64,000 bases of DNA from Ixodes scapularis (GCF_016920785.2 NW_024609884.1:85552069-85616068), one strand, 5' to 3'. Counted from the first letter of the stretch, positions 45,286 through 57,059 are shown. Notes: generated by a model from the sequence alone, not told the origin. A program made the numbers and translations.

Positions 45286-45610
45286 TCTTGGAATTCAGCA
45301 ATGCTGCAGTTCACATCTAGGTTTTATAATGGGGCTAACTTTCCATCAAACCACGCTGCAATCAAATTCTAATATGGATGATTTACGGTGCAGTACGCGA
45401 TAAAAACAGTTGAGTGGTGCTCGCCTATCCGTTCGGCAAGCGACGGTAGCTGGCCGTCAAGCTCACCAACATCTAGAAAGGCAGCTGCCAGAAGCGCTTA
45501 AAACTCGTGTGCGGCTTTTTATTCAAGTTCCCGCCCACAAGTAAAAAAAGCTTTATTTTCATTAGTATACTGGCAAGGGAAGCATTTTCTATACTTCGTT
45601 TAAGCAATTA
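45286..45610. other. Non-coding spacer
   Basis: No open frame or repeat recognised. Confidence 0.4.
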
Positions 45611-45838
45611 GGACCGAGCGCGGCCGATGTTATGAGCCGAAGGGCCAATCAAACAGCGAAAGAGGCACAACGTCATGGCGTGCTCTCTGCAGTTGATAGG
45701 ACTTGCCGGTATTTGCCGTCTCTCTGTGCGTGCTCCTCCACCGGCTGGTCCTATCAAGCGCAGAGAGCACGCCATGACGTTGTGCTTTTTGCGCTGTTTG
45801 ATTGGCCCTTCGGCTCATAACATCGGCAGCGCTCGGAC
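45611..45838. mobile_element. Palindromic MITE, about 228 bp
   Basis: Arms of about 95 bp, from GGACCGAGCGCGGCCGATGT through GAGCCGAAGGGCCAATCAAA to CATGGCGTGCTCTCTGC, pair with the inverted right side ending CATCGGCAGCGCTCGGACCG. The two 62-codon frames starting MSRRANQT on opposite strands are mirror products of the palindrome. Confidence 0.88.
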
Positions 45839-46006
45839 CGAAGCTGAAACGAAGTATAGCTGGGCTAACTCAGAGAGCCCTTGAGATGGAGTTTTAAAAA
45901 ATGGGACTGCCAAAATGCGATCGCCGCTAGGACAGTCCATACGAAAACTACGTTTCATGTACGAATATAATGTTTCCGGGTTTTAACGTTCAGCTGAGCC
46001 ACGCCA

Positions 46007-46341
46007 TACTCCACAAAAAAGCCCGTGCGTCTACTTTCCCGCACAGCACTCGGAAAGCCAAACACCGCAACTTACGGACACAGCTCGGCGAATGGCGATG
46101 CCGAAACATATGTTTAGACCAAAAAATGCAGTCTGAGTTGTGACAGTAAGCAATGGAACACTTCACGCTTGCATTGCTTAGTGTCACAACTCAGACTGCG
46201 TTTTTTGGTCTAAACATATGTTTCGGCATCTTCACTCGCTTAGCTGCCTCCGTAAGCTGAGGTGATTGGCTCTCCGAGTGTTATGCGGAAAAGTAAATGC
46301 ACAAGCTTCTTTTTTTTTTTTCTTTTTTTTTTTTTAGAGTG
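46007..46341. mobile_element. F1 palindromic MITE, copy 5
   Basis: Full length with diverged left end (TACTCCACAAAAAAGCCCGT) and inverted right end ending TTTTTTAGAGTG; CA on both sides. A T-rich expansion lies in the right arm (46308-46335). Confidence 0.88.
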
Positions 46342-47164
46342 CACTTGCCAGGTTTTTTTCTGTAGATCACAGTAATTAGAAAGTGTTAGCAGAGCGTGTT
46401 TGCGCCCATGACACCGAATAGGTCACACCCTACGCTCTTGGAAATGGCTGCGTACATACCGTTCCGCGGTGCGCTCGGAGCACGAATCATGGTCCCACTT
46501 TACTAAGCTGAGCCAGAGAAAAGGCAGAGCCTTTTCGCGCTCCAAGGGCCGAGCAGTCTCCGGGGCCAAAAAAAAGAAGGGGTGGACACCTCTTTGTAAC
46601 TGCAGCTGAATAAAGATCAGAGCATGCTCTCTTCTCCTCCTTACTTGTTGAGCGGATAAAAAAAAAAAACTAATAATTGGTGTTCCTACTTCTTTGCGGG
46701 GAAGTGAGTGCGCAGACATTAGTGAGCATGCGTTGTAAGCTTTGCCGATCACTGTTACCCCAGTTTAAAAAACAATAAATGATGTTTCTTCCGGACGGCC
46801 CTCTAATATCTTTTAGATGTCATTGAGTAATAGTAAATAACAAAATAGATACGATTTTTTTTATTTTCAAATGACTAGGCTTTTGTCAGTCACCATCCGT
46901 GGCCTAAAGCAAAAAGTAACTCCGCCACTTTTTTTTAAATTTTTTTAGTAGGGCTGGAAGTGTCCCTAAATTACAAAGTAATATTTATGTGTGTGCTTTG
47001 TGTAGTTTTGTAAATATCTTGCTTCAAAGTTTTCTTTCGAATGTGTACTTCAATACTGAAATTGCCTGCTCGAGAAACGCCAACTCTGGTGCTCACCTGC
47101 GTGGCTCACGTCATGCTCGTATCGCAAAACAGCGAGGCGTACGTCTGGCCCAGTGGCAGGAGCG
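46342..47164. other. Non-coding stretch
   Basis: T/A runs and short frames with no recognised product. Confidence 0.4.
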
Positions 47165-48849
47165 GTCGCGACTCCAGCAAAACGGACGCCACCAAGCGGA
47201 AAAACCGGGAACCAGCCGGACCAGGTCGCTCCGCGCCCCTCCGCGTCTCTGGTGGCTTTCACGGCTGACAGGTGTTGTCAGCGCGGTGGCGAACAATGTA
47301 ATTTGACGAAGGTTCGAAAATTCTTAAGTTTGCCTGAGTGTTCATTAGTGTAGTGAAGCCTCAGTTGATTGTTACCGTCCAACACATCTTTGAAAGCCCG
47401 TTCACTCCACAGCGCACGTCCGCGTGCTTACGATTTCTTGGATGGGGAGGAATCACGGAAAAACGTTTTGATTTCTTGTCTCTCTCGTATCACATTCAAA
47501 GTGACGACTACTTGGTAACTGATAAGGGGTTTCTTTATAATGATGTGCAACAGTGGAATGAGGACGACGGACGAGGTGTTTCACTGGAGGGAACACCAAT
47601 TAATGTTCAAATCAAGTGAATGGGAAGGTTCGATAGCCGCTTTTCTTGAGTTTTGAATTGTGTTCGATAAGCTTCAAGTTCGAGCCACCCACTCCGGTCG
47701 GTGCGTTGGCTATTCACCTTGGCTGCTTTTCGCCGAAAAAGCCTCTGGACCACACTGAAGGAGTTGGGCTGATTTCGCAATTACTTTATTCAAGAAAACC
47801 TTCTCGCTGCATATGATTAATGAGGGAAATTATCTGCTTTCAAAAGGTGTTGGACGCGTCTCGTAAAGTTAGGAGCTCTCACGGCATTAGGATCTATCGC
47901 GCCTTCAATATTTATATTATACCCCCGTCGAAGCCAGCAGCAATATACGTCTACATTGCTCGGGTTGACCGGCAACAAAAAATACTCATTTTCTCCGTTT
48001 TGTTTCGAAGTCAAGTTCAATGCAGAGGGGTTCTGCGTGAATCCCCGATGAAAACTCTCTTCAGTTTGTCCGCGTTCATCTCCGTGCTACCGGCTAGGAC
48101 CATTTGGCTAAGTTTAAGCAGTATCTCTCTTTCTGTCAAATATACTTTCATTCAGTAGTTCACCTAATAGCTAGTAAACTAAGCTCATATTTCAACCCAA
48201 GGAATATACTGATATCGCTTTAGTGGGACATAGTACGTCAAAATGACTTCACGATTTATTACTAAAACCTGAATTGAAATACGAGTATCAGCTGCTTAGT
48301 GGGGCGCTAGAGGGTTAACATGCTCCTTGGCTCAAGAAGCGCTTGCTTAATTTTTTAAAATTTTCTGCAGCCTGTGTTGTTGACCGAGCAGAGACTTCTG
48401 GAGCTGTTTCTTAAACGCGGATACGTACAAAAGCTCGATTTCGCGGACAGATAAATCGCATGGTCCAGACATGCGAGTTAGCTGAAAATTACTCTTTGTA
48501 GAACAATTCTGTAGTCATCGCCGCTTTCCTTAGATGATCAAAACTAATTAGAGTCTGTTACCGTCTCTCCGGAGCCCGTAGTTTAGGTTTTGAACGAAAT
48601 CTCCGAAATGAAAGTTTGACATGAACAAAAAACACCAGGAAAACAAAACTATGCTTTGCAAGTTTATGCTCACCGGCTACACTTAACCGTCTCAGTTCAA
48701 ATACCTATAAAATTAAGCATTAAATAAAAGAAACTCTGTTAAATTGAATGCGCCACCCGTTCAGGCGGCCCGGCCGAGCCGACGCGACCTGGACCCAGCC
48801 TCCATGTTTGTTTGGTGGTGGCGCCCCCTATAGGTCGCTGGAGTCGCGA
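47165..48849. mobile_element. Possible long G-family element (1.7 kb)
   Basis: The left edge GTCGCGACTCCAGCAAAACG and right edge CGCTGGAGTCGCGAATAG carry the two sub-terminal types of the 509-bp element at 37604-38112, in reverse order. They could therefore bound a longer relative. Inside, a plus frame at 47338-47619 (93 codons) and a few others are unrecognised. It could equally be two unrelated ends. Confidence 0.4.
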
Positions 48850-49144
48850 ATAGTTGCCTCACCGGCGGATAGGGGGGCTGCAGCACTTGCCGCCATTGGG
48901 TGACTTTAATTTGGTTGATTCCGGTTTCAGCGCGCTCACGGCTATGCGGGTATTTTATGTCACTTTCGCTTAATGTTTTTATGTAACCATGTGTCGTTGT
49001 AGCGTGCAGCTAAGAAAACAGCGGTATGCAGAGCCACTTTGAGAACTACGCAGTGGTTTCGTGTAATAATTGTTTACTTTTTTGCGAGTACCTTATGTTG
49101 GATCTAGTGATGTTCGTCGTTAAAGAGTAATACAAGAAACATGT

Positions 49145-49305
49145 TCCTCCTCAGCTTTCATCCTCAACTCAAAAGCGAAATGAGAAATCACGTGGTCGCG
49201 ACGTGCTTGGGCACCGGAGGCGATGACTCCAAGCTTCCAGCGTGCTTTTTAAGCACACCATAGAACTTGTCATTCGCAAGTGATGATAAGTTCCGTCACG
49301 GCACT
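49145..49305. repeat. Dispersed repeat P3, second copy
   Basis: CTCAACTCAAAAGCGAAATG, GATGACTCCAAGCTTCCAGC, AAGCACACCATAGAACTTGT and GCAAGTGATGATAAGTTCCG align with 24560-24770. Confidence 0.7.
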
Positions 49306-49576
49306 CATTGGCCACGCACGCGAATCCAAATATTTATCGACGAAATGATTTTTGACGAGCGCAAACGTCCGAGTGACGCAGTTCTCGTGTCCAATGCGTG
49401 AGCTGCGTGCGGCTGAGGTGCTTTGGGTACCGAGGATGTATCGCAGTAAAAAGGCGAAGAGCTTTCGAAGGAAAGGAGGCAAGAAATAGTCCGCTATATT
49501 TTCAAATTTTCATAACAAAAAGCAGGTGTTTGGCTTTCTACTAGTTTTCTTTTGCCCCACTAAACGATACGCGATT

Positions 49577-49890
49577 ACCGTATTTACTCGGGTAATAGCC
49601 GCATTGTTTATGAAAAAAACCTGAAGGTTCGCTTTTCCGCGGAGCATGCTGATTGCTAATCACCGCGATCGACAGCATGATTCCAGCGGTTTACAAGACA
49701 AAGATAATGTCTTCTTACAAATATACCAGCTGTGCAGATTGCATTTGTATGGAGACTCATGTTCTAGATATATTTATTCGCTATGTTATTTATGTGCAAC
49801 GCGATGATTGTCTGTATATGTGCTTTGCGGGAAAGTAGAGACAACGGCCTTGTTCAGAAATAGTGCGGCTATTACTCGAGTAAATACGGT
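49577..49890. mobile_element. MITE with CCGTATTTACTCGGGTAATA ends
   Basis: The left end (CCGTATTTACTCGGGTAATA, then GCCGCA) and right end (TGCGGCTATTACTCGAGTAA, then ATACGG) pair over about 26 bp, with TA on both sides. The centre carries a second F1-like fold remnant (TTTGCGGGAAAGTAGAG). No coding frame. Confidence 0.85.
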
Positions 49891-50330
49891 ATTAAAATCC
49901 AAATCCCAAATTATTTATCCCAGCATAAAATTAATTTTATGGCCTCTTTAATTTCAGGCAGGTTCGACGGCGAAACGACTGAACACCGGGAAGGTTCCCA
50001 TTTTCTAAGGCCGCACCCCCTGACCCTAGTTTACAGAAAATAATTAATCAATCAACCGACTAATGCATTGATGCATAGTAAGAAAGTAGGTCGACAACCT
50101 TATTAACAATCGGCTGAATCGCAAACAAAAAACACATGAAATCGAAAGTTTACTGTTTGATTTTCGTGAACACCAACTTTTTGTGAATTTCAGAGGCAAG
50201 AAATATCTTCTGTAATGACGCAGATAGTCTTACGAAAAAATGTAATATTGTCTCGGACTGCTTTTTTAAAGAAATTAATTACTCGAGAACTAATTTGATA
50301 GATCTTAGGCCGAGTGGAAAGTTTCCTTAA
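49891..50330. other. Non-coding stretch
   Basis: AT-rich; nothing recognised. It ends in the TTAA that flanks the next element. Confidence 0.4.
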
Positions 50331-50956
50331 AGGGGCGATGCAACGATTATTGTATTTTGCGCTAATACCGCTTATAACGAATCCCTGACGTTAATGACCA
50401 GTAAAATAACCGTTCCTTTTTCACCACACGCAATCGAAGTCGCAGCAAAAAAATAAAGAAAACGAGCAAAGTTCCCCCCCTCAACTCGCAGCCAGAACAA
50501 GCGGCCACGTGACCTGGAGCCGATTATATGCCGCCAATGTTGATCATAGCCATGCGCTGGGGTTGGCAAGGCACAGGACACGCGCTGCGTTCCAGACATT
50601 GTTATGGTTCGGCTGTTGTCGTCATTGTAGCGATTGGACACAGGACACTACCCGAATGCTTCTCAAGGTATAGATTATCACGAGCTCAAATCGAGTGCCG
50701 ACGCAATGCTCGGGTCCAATCTATGAGCCGCATTCAAATATCGTCACTGGGCGGTACTGCTACCGCCCAGCTACGTCATCAGGTTTTGCGAAGGAGAAAT
50801 TGAATGAAAACACTCGGTTTTGTCTTCGAAATTACAGCGCAACAAAGGAGTTTGTTGGTCAGTGGCGTTGCGCGTGAGTATCCTTGAGTCCCACTAGTGC
50901 CAGTAAGCTCGTGTAAAGTGAAAAACATTTCAATTGAATATCGTTACACCGCCCCT
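50331..50956. mobile_element. TTAA-family element, intact 626-bp copy C
   Basis: The ends AGGGGCGATGCAACG and inverted CGTTACACCGCCCCT, with TTAA at 50327-50330 and 50957-50960. It is the reference for copies A (1277-1765) and B (38352-40851). An inner palindrome GGGCGGTACTGCTACCGCCC lies at about 50750-50770. No coding frame. Confidence 0.88.
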
Positions 50957-51364
50957 TTAACAATCGACAAAGCTAAATATCTCATTAACAGCCTTTCACA
51001 ATATTGACGTTAGAAAATAAACTATTTTTTATGGACATTTGCTCATGACACGCTCAGGATATCAGATAAGTGAGAAGCCCGTCAAGTGAAGTCGGACATT
51101 TGTCTTGCGCAAAATTCACCAAATAAAATTAAAGGGCTCTAGGGAAGTGACCTCCGGTAAGTTTGGCTGAAGTCAAATGCTAGGCACCACTTCATGAGCC
51201 CGTGACGTACAGACCTCTATTGAAGCAGATGCGTTTTGTACATTGCGGCGTCGCCAGCCACTAAAAGTAAATCGCTATCCGGCATCGACAACGCTGCACC
51301 CTGCTGATTTCTATGCAGACGGCTTCTTTTTTGCATCACGTTGCGGGTCCTATACACTATTTCA

Positions 51365-52525
51365 ATGTTTACAAATACTCAGCCCATCCTGCGATCTCCT
51401 CAGCCCCGAACGCGCATAGTCGTTGCTTCCAAAAGCGAGCAAATGACACGCCATGAGCACGAACACTGAAAATGGAACCGGCCACGGGCTCTTTTTGGGA
51501 AAGGTCTATTAGCGCCGAGAGCCTTCGGTGGCGTCCTCTTATAGGAAGTTTTCACTGGCGGCCATAGCTGTGTACGCGACTGCTGAGCGCGTGCAGATGG
51601 CGAGCTTCCATGGTTCCTTTGGAACGTGCATCTCCCACCATCATGATTGCCGGTCTTAGCAACCTATTAATATGGGCTCGTTATGAGCATGCGCTCTAGA
51701 CAGCACCCACAAATATGGCGTCCAGTGAATACTCCTTATAGACGCTTTAATCACGCGCCAGATTGAGCCGCCATAGCCGACCTTCTCTTGTTTTACCGAA
51801 ATGACGAGTCACTGAAGCGGGCATTGACGAGTCTCCACAGAGGCCTATGCAGGGGAGAAGGACGCAGTATAGCACCTAAAGTGGCGATAACGTGCCCTGC
51901 AGTGGCAATGATAAAGTGAAGCGAACAGAATAAGAGGAAACAAGAACTGAAGGTCGGTTATGGCGCCGCCCATGCACAGCTGCTTGAAAGCGTCTATAGT
52001 TTCCATTCGTGACGTCACGACTAGGATTTGCCTCGCCGTGACGTCACGAGTTGTTACCCTGACTAGTTACCATCAGTTGCGGCGACAAGTTCGATGGTGT
52101 CTTTAACAAACAAAGTGGAAGCTAGGAGACATCGCATTCCGAAACTAACACCGCCGAAGTTGACAGTCTGACAATGCTTTTATGCCCGTGGCTTGGCCAA
52201 TCGGGGAAAGCTGACCGCAGCGACGCTTTTGGTCGCGCACTTCGCTAATAAGCTGCGAGCTGTTTTGGTGACGCCCTCATACGGTTCCCTCTTGTAGCGT
52301 CATTACCCTGTGAACAGCAAGTTCGATGGTGTTTGTAATGAGCATGGTGGAAGCTTGAAATCATAGCGCTCCAAAACCATCACGGCCAGCACCGTCTAAA
52401 TTGAAGTTCTTACATTCCTCTTATTTCTGTCGATGAGAAATCCTTTGCCGACGTCAAAGTCAGCATTCGGCCAATCGTGTAAGGCCGACCACAGCGACGC
52501 TTTCGATCGCGCACGTCGGCAGCAC
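51365..52525. repeat. Mosaic of repeats P2, R and P1
   Basis: P2 lies at 51365-51505. At 51505 an R-family element begins (TATTAGCGCCGAGAGCCTTC). It is interrupted from about 51537 to 51999 by DNA containing P1 (51545-51730), and resumes at GTTTCCATTCGTGACGTCAC to CGCTAATA (52252). A second partial R copy follows at 52262-52525. No credible gene. Confidence 0.65.
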
Positions 52526-52599
52526 TCTCAATATACCTTTTTGCTAAATTACTAAAGCACCAAGAAGCATGCTGCGAGTGTAGTTACACGCGATGCACC

Positions 52600-52740
52600 T
52601 GCTGGTGTCTGCAGCCGTAACTCTTCTAAACCAAAAGCCCCAAACAAAAGGCATCTTGCACGCGCCTTTGTCAACGCCTTATTCTGATTATGTACTTAAA
52701 ATCTTTTATACGGGGAAGGTGATTGTGTGCGCCGCGTGTA
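52600..52740. repeat. T-family fragment, inverse of 16375-16510
   Basis: CATCTTGCACGCGCCTTTGT, CAACGCCTTATTCTG, AAATCTTTTATACGGGGAAG and GTGTGCGCCGCG match the reverse complement of 16375-16510. Confidence 0.7.
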
Positions 52741-52789
52741 CCTACATTCCCAACATTCTCCTTGATGATTGGGTAATTTAGCATTGGTA

Positions 52790-53784
52790 TATTAAGCCTC
52801 CTGTGACCTTTTTTCACCGAGATAGTCCAGACGTTTGTGTTGAAATGGTTGACATAAATCAAATAAATTCCACCTGCTAAAAAATTATTGAAAGCACTTG
52901 AATAACTGCAGACATGGGAACAAGTACGGTGTACAGTTTTTTTTTTTTTTTCATGAACAGGTTAAGCGACGTTTTACGCCGCAAAATCGATTAAGAAGGA
53001 CTAACATATTTTGGAGTAATATCATGAACAAACAAACTGCCTGATGTTGACGATTACGAGGATCAAATAGAATGGAAATTAAAGGTTCGTTGCCTATTTC
53101 CACGAGTTCACCCATACTATATGAAGCAATTATCGATTACGTTAAAGACGCCAAGCGAAATGCTTTTAGGAAAAACACCTTTCGCTGACTATTTTTCTTA
53201 TTTTAATTGAGATCCTAAATGCACGATTATAAATGTACATTAAGCTACTGATTTGGATAGTCGCGTCATTATCACTGAGCAAACTTGTCGTCATAAGTAA
53301 CTGGGCTCAATATGCGCCAGGGATAAGCTGATTCCAGTGCTTCACACCCGTACAGGATACGCGTGATTCCTCACACGTATCCTCTACACCGACATTAAAA
53401 ATAGTCAAAACGTGTTACACAATGAATGGTAGAAGTTGTGCACATATTAAGCAGTAGATATAAGTATCAGACGACAATTTACAAAGTCAGGCGAGAAATG
53501 CGGCGAAAGGAGACGAAAAACACGAATTCGAGCGCCTTCGCCAAGGCGCGGAGAGGAGAGTGGAGCGACGAGTTCAAGTAACGTTAAGGCGGCCGCGTCA
53601 CGTGATTCCACAATGGCAGCTCCCATACGACCGAGTCTGAAAAGGTCTATAGCTTGTTTACTAGTTTGCTTTTTAACTATTCAACATTTGTAGCAAATGT
53701 TCGTAACAAAATAAATTAGTTGTTAGTTGTTTATACTGTACGAGTTTAGTCTACCCGAGTATGGCGGCAATATTATACCCACCG
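52790..53784. other. Non-coding AT-rich stretch
   Basis: No open frame or TIR pair recognised; a T16 run lies near 52937. Confidence 0.4.
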
Positions 53785-54035
53785 TATCCGAGCAATATAG
53801 CCAGTGCGGTGCATCCGCTAGCCTGGGGCTTTTGACGTGCACCACGAAGAACTGATACACGACCGCACTCCGGTACAATGCTCATCCAGATCCAAACGGG
53901 CAAGAGGGGACATTGAACCACGGCCGGACTGGAAGCGCGCGCTTCCAGTCCGGCCGTGATTGAACCTGCAGGATCCCTGGGCTCTACAGCGCGAGCTATC
54001 GCTACACGTGCTTCGAGCTGCGGTGCGCTGTTCGC
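53785..54035 (-). mobile_element. tRNA-like SINE, copy S4, carrying a 40-bp palindrome insertion
   Basis: The plus-strand text runs AGCAATATAGCCAGTGCGGT, CGACCGCACTCCGGTACAAT, GCTCATCCAGATCC, then the insertion, then CTGCAGGATCCCTGGGCTCT and CAGCGCGAGCTATCGCTACA, matching S2 apart from the insertion at 53919-53958. Confidence 0.7.
53919..53958. mobile_element. 40-bp perfect palindrome with 7-bp direct repeats
   Basis: The arm CACGGCCGGACTGGAAGC, a GCGC centre and the exact reverse-complement arm. ATTGAAC is repeated exactly at 53912-53918 and 53959-53965. SINE copy S2 has no such sequence at this place, so this is an insertion rather than part of the SINE. Confidence 0.9.
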
Positions 54036-54044
54036 AACTCGAAC

Positions 54045-54385
54045 ACCCTATTAGCGCCGAGATGTTTCGGTGGCGCCCTCTTATGGTTTCCCTCCGTGAT
54101 GTCAAGACTGGGATTTGCCTCGCCGTGACGTCAATAGTTGTTATTCTGGCTACTTACCATCGGGTGCGACGACGAGTTCGATGGTGTGTTTAAAGAGCAC
54201 AGTAGAAGCTAGGAGCCACCGCAATCCCAAACTAACACCGTCAAAGTTGACAATCGGACAGTGCTCATATATGCCCGTGGTTTGGCCAATCGTGGAAAGT
54301 AAAGCCCCTCGATGTGTTTATCAAGGGGCTTTAGTGGAAAGCTGACCGCAGCGACCGCTTTTGGCCACGCAAGTCGCTAATACAC
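54045..54385 (+). mobile_element. R-family element carrying a 34-bp hairpin insertion
   Basis: The ends TATTAGCGCCGAGATGTTTC and GCAAGTCGCTAATA are the R-family termini. The interior aligns with 52020-52252 (GATTTGCCTCGCCGTGACGT, CCAAACTAACACCGTC, GCCCGTGGTTTGGCCAATCG). The alignment is broken only by 54300-54341. Confidence 0.75.
54300..54333. mobile_element. 34-bp hairpin with 8-bp direct repeats
   Basis: TAAAGCCCCTCGAT, a GTGTTT loop and ATCAAGGGGCTTTA pair with one mismatch. GTGGAAAG is repeated exactly at 54292-54299 and 54334-54341. The sister copy at 52198-52225 reads GGGGAAAGCTGACC with no insertion, which defines the empty site. Confidence 0.9.
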
Positions 54386-54389
54386 ATTT

Positions 54390-55220
54390 CCATAAAATCA
54401 TATAAGGGCGCGTTCATTGCTGTGATTGCGTGTTTTGCACGGGCACTTTCTGGGTGGCCGCAATTGCAAGCGAGTGCTGGCTGGTCTGTGATTTAGCACG
54501 TGTGGACTGTGGGTTGTGTAAACAGTAGAAACATCAATTCACCGATGTTTGTTCGCAAAAAAGCTCGCTACCTCCCGCTATCAGCGGACCCCTGCGCGCT
54601 TCGGGTTTTCTCTTCATTTTGTGTCACATCCTTTTGTTATTTGTACTACGTTATACAAAGCGCTCAGGTCCTTACAAACGTATAACAGGTACTTTTCCGA
54701 AGAAAAATCTTCTTACCCGATCACTGTCCATTTCTGAAGAATCTTTTTACCCGATCACTGTCCGTTGCTACCGGAAGTCTACTAGGGAACCAAATAGTGT
54801 GGCACCCTCGTGGTACCAACTCCCGCCTAATGCGATGAATAGATGGCGGAGATTCAGTGCCAAGATGACGGAAAAGAGATCCGCGCCAGCTTGCTGACGC
54901 TGGCTGATCTGTGTGCTAGAATTAATTTATTCGGCTACGAATTGGGAGCTGTCAGAGCAGGAGCACATCGCAAGTGACGGAGATGTTTACGTGTTAAGAT
55001 AAATATCATGTTGATTTTTAAAAGTTACGAAGCGGAGCACAACAATTCCTATTATAATGCAATCGCTGTTTTCGTTAAAACTGCTGATGCACGAGCTTGC
55101 CCATCCGAACATGGAGTAACCAAGGCCGGCAGTCCCTGCACCGTCTCCGTCGCCGTTCCCCGCTCCTCTGGTTCTTCATTCGTCCGCGAGAGGGCGTGGG
55201 GCGGGCTGGAGTTGAGAATA
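54390..55220. other. Non-coding stretch with a short tandem duplication
   Basis: ACCCGATCACTGTCC occurs twice, in units of about 36 bp at 54705-54770. Otherwise nothing recognised. Confidence 0.45.
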
Positions 55221-55354
55221 CTCGGGGACAACTTTTCTCGGCATTTCCGAGAAGAGGAGGCGAGCTCGCGCACAGCTTTGGTCGGCTCTCAAAATTGGAG
55301 AGGGCACGCGTGCCCGTACCTTTGACTGCACTTCCAAGAAAAGTTGTCCCCGAG
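55221..55354. mobile_element. 134-bp MITE with CTCGGGGACAACTTTTCT ends
   Basis: The left end CTCGGGGACAACTTTTCTCG and right end AGAAAAGTTGTCCCCGAG pair over 18 bp with TA on both sides (55219-55220, 55355-55356); inner arms GCTCTC/GAGAGG also pair. Confidence 0.85.
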
Positions 55355-55356
55355 TA

Positions 55357-56063
55357 TAACAGACTCCGCCACCAATCCCTCCAACGCTCATGAAGTTACC
55401 GGTCAAAAGTGAGCGCGCAGTTATGAATAATAGAAAAGAAAGTGAGCGTTTTCTGCCAGAGCAAAGCGTTCAGCATGGCTGCATCTGTATCGCGATATTT
55501 CCGTTTCTGATGCTCGCAGAGCCAAAATTTATTTGCTGCCCTGAAGCAATTTAAGCAGCGCTTCATAGATCGTGCCCTAGAACTTCGCTTTGCTAGCGGC
55601 ACCTCGGTGCAGTCAAGATCGCACGGTTGTTTGACAATAAATGTCAGGAACATGTGGTGTACGATATATAACGTCAATTATTTGATTCGGTTACCTCGTT
55701 TGTCGGAAAAACCACTACGAACGCTGTCGCACGTCACGTGCTCTGCTGCGTCATTCTTGCTGCCCTGTCAGGAGCAATTATATTGGAGTGATGCTCGTCT
55801 AAAGCCGCTGTATAAACCAGGACCTCAGCTAATCTTGACGCGAACACTTGGAGCATTCGGAGTGGCGCAGAGCACAACGAAAATTTCTTTTGTTCATCCT
55901 TCGTAATGACAATCAGTGGTCAAAACAAAGCGGGATAGTTGCAAACCCACAGCAGAGCGTAGCGTGCTCGACCTTGCAGAACGACGCCAGTGCCTCTGAG
56001 CGAGCAGCGAGTCACAACGATCTCTCAAGATCACTTACCACCGTAGCAGCTCAGAGGGTAACA
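55357..56063. other. Non-coding stretch
   Basis: Open frames under 100 codons without recognisable products. Confidence 0.4.
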
Positions 56064-56284
56064 CCCTTACAAAAATATGTATGGACACTTCTAGGACGTT
56101 CTATAGATCAGCGTCCATAGGGAGGACAAAAGGCGTCTATAGGCGGACCACGACCTCTGTTGCCTCCGTGAAGTCGTCCTATGGCTGCCTTATAGAATAT
56201 TGGCCAACGGACGTTCTATGGAAGTCCTATTCTATGGATGATGTGTGGTCATCCTATACCCTCTCCATGGCAAGGCGCCATATA

Positions 56285-56530
56285 GAGTCCATAGGGACAC
56301 TATAGGGTGTCTACACAGGGTCTTTACGGTGTCTATAGGGTGGCTTTAGAAAACCCATACGAAGTCTACAAGGAGTCTCTAGGGAGTCCACAGGGAAGCC
56401 ATACAAGGTCTACACAGGGTCCTCATGGGGTCTGTAGAAAAGCCATACAAAGCTCTACAGGGAGTCGCTACAGGGTCCGCAGAGAAGCCACTCAGTCTGC
56501 AGGGGGTCTGCTATGGGGTCCGCACCGACC
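56285..56530. repeat. 22-bp satellite array, first block
   Basis: Diverged units such as GAAGCCATACAAGGTCTACA and GGGTCCTCATGGGGTCTGTA, alternating in a 44-bp dimer pattern. Confidence 0.75.
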
Positions 56531-56574
56531 AACGTTTCTAGAGCAAGTCAGTTGGGAAACGGCTAAAGAGCTTG

Positions 56575-56790
56575 CTCTAAAAAAGCGGCACCGATCTGTA
56601 CTCGAAAACCAAACTAATTGCGATCGCAACGCCACCATTCCACCCGCAGCGGCCACTCGGATAACTGCACGACTGTGTGTGTTGGTTTGGGACTATCGAT
56701 ATTCGACAGCATGTGACTGTTCTGCTTGGGCTTTGATCGGCCACTTTGGCGCCGAAACATATACGGTAGAAGAGGGGTTTCAGGGATGCC
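56575..56790. repeat. Dispersed repeat P4 (second copy at 60640-60805)
   Basis: GCGGCACCGATCTGTACTCG, CCACCCGCAGCGGCCACTCG, CTTTGATCGGCCACTTTGGC and GCCGAAACATATACGGTAGA recur at 60640-60805 with moderate divergence. Confidence 0.75.
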
Positions 56791-57059
56791 AACCTCCGAC
56801 TCCCAGGCGGACACGCCGCGAATTGCCACCGAAGTTAGGACGCACCCAAGTCGGGACGCGCTACCTGAATTCGCCGGTGAGGCATGGCTGTAAAAAACAA
56901 ATTAATTGTGCCGCAAAACCCTGTAAGCTAAAAGTGTATGCAAACATCACGCTCTTGTCAGTTTGTACTGATCTCCAATAAAGGGTTCCACAAAAATAGC
57001 TTTTCCCCATTTGTTTTTACGCAAAAACGTGCTCTGTAAAAGTCATTTTAAAGAGTGTA

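Noticed and set aside
45630..45820. Two similar 62-codon frames on opposite strands starting MSRRANQT
   Set aside because: They are mirror products of one palindromic MITE.
47041..47268. A GC-rich frame that looked like a coding exon
   Set aside because: Part of it matches the terminal segment of the G-family transposon (GTCGCGACTCCAGCAAAACG), so it is repeat DNA.
56307..56981. A 224-codon plus-strand open frame
   Set aside because: It crosses a satellite array and repeat P4; no domain or conserved motif.
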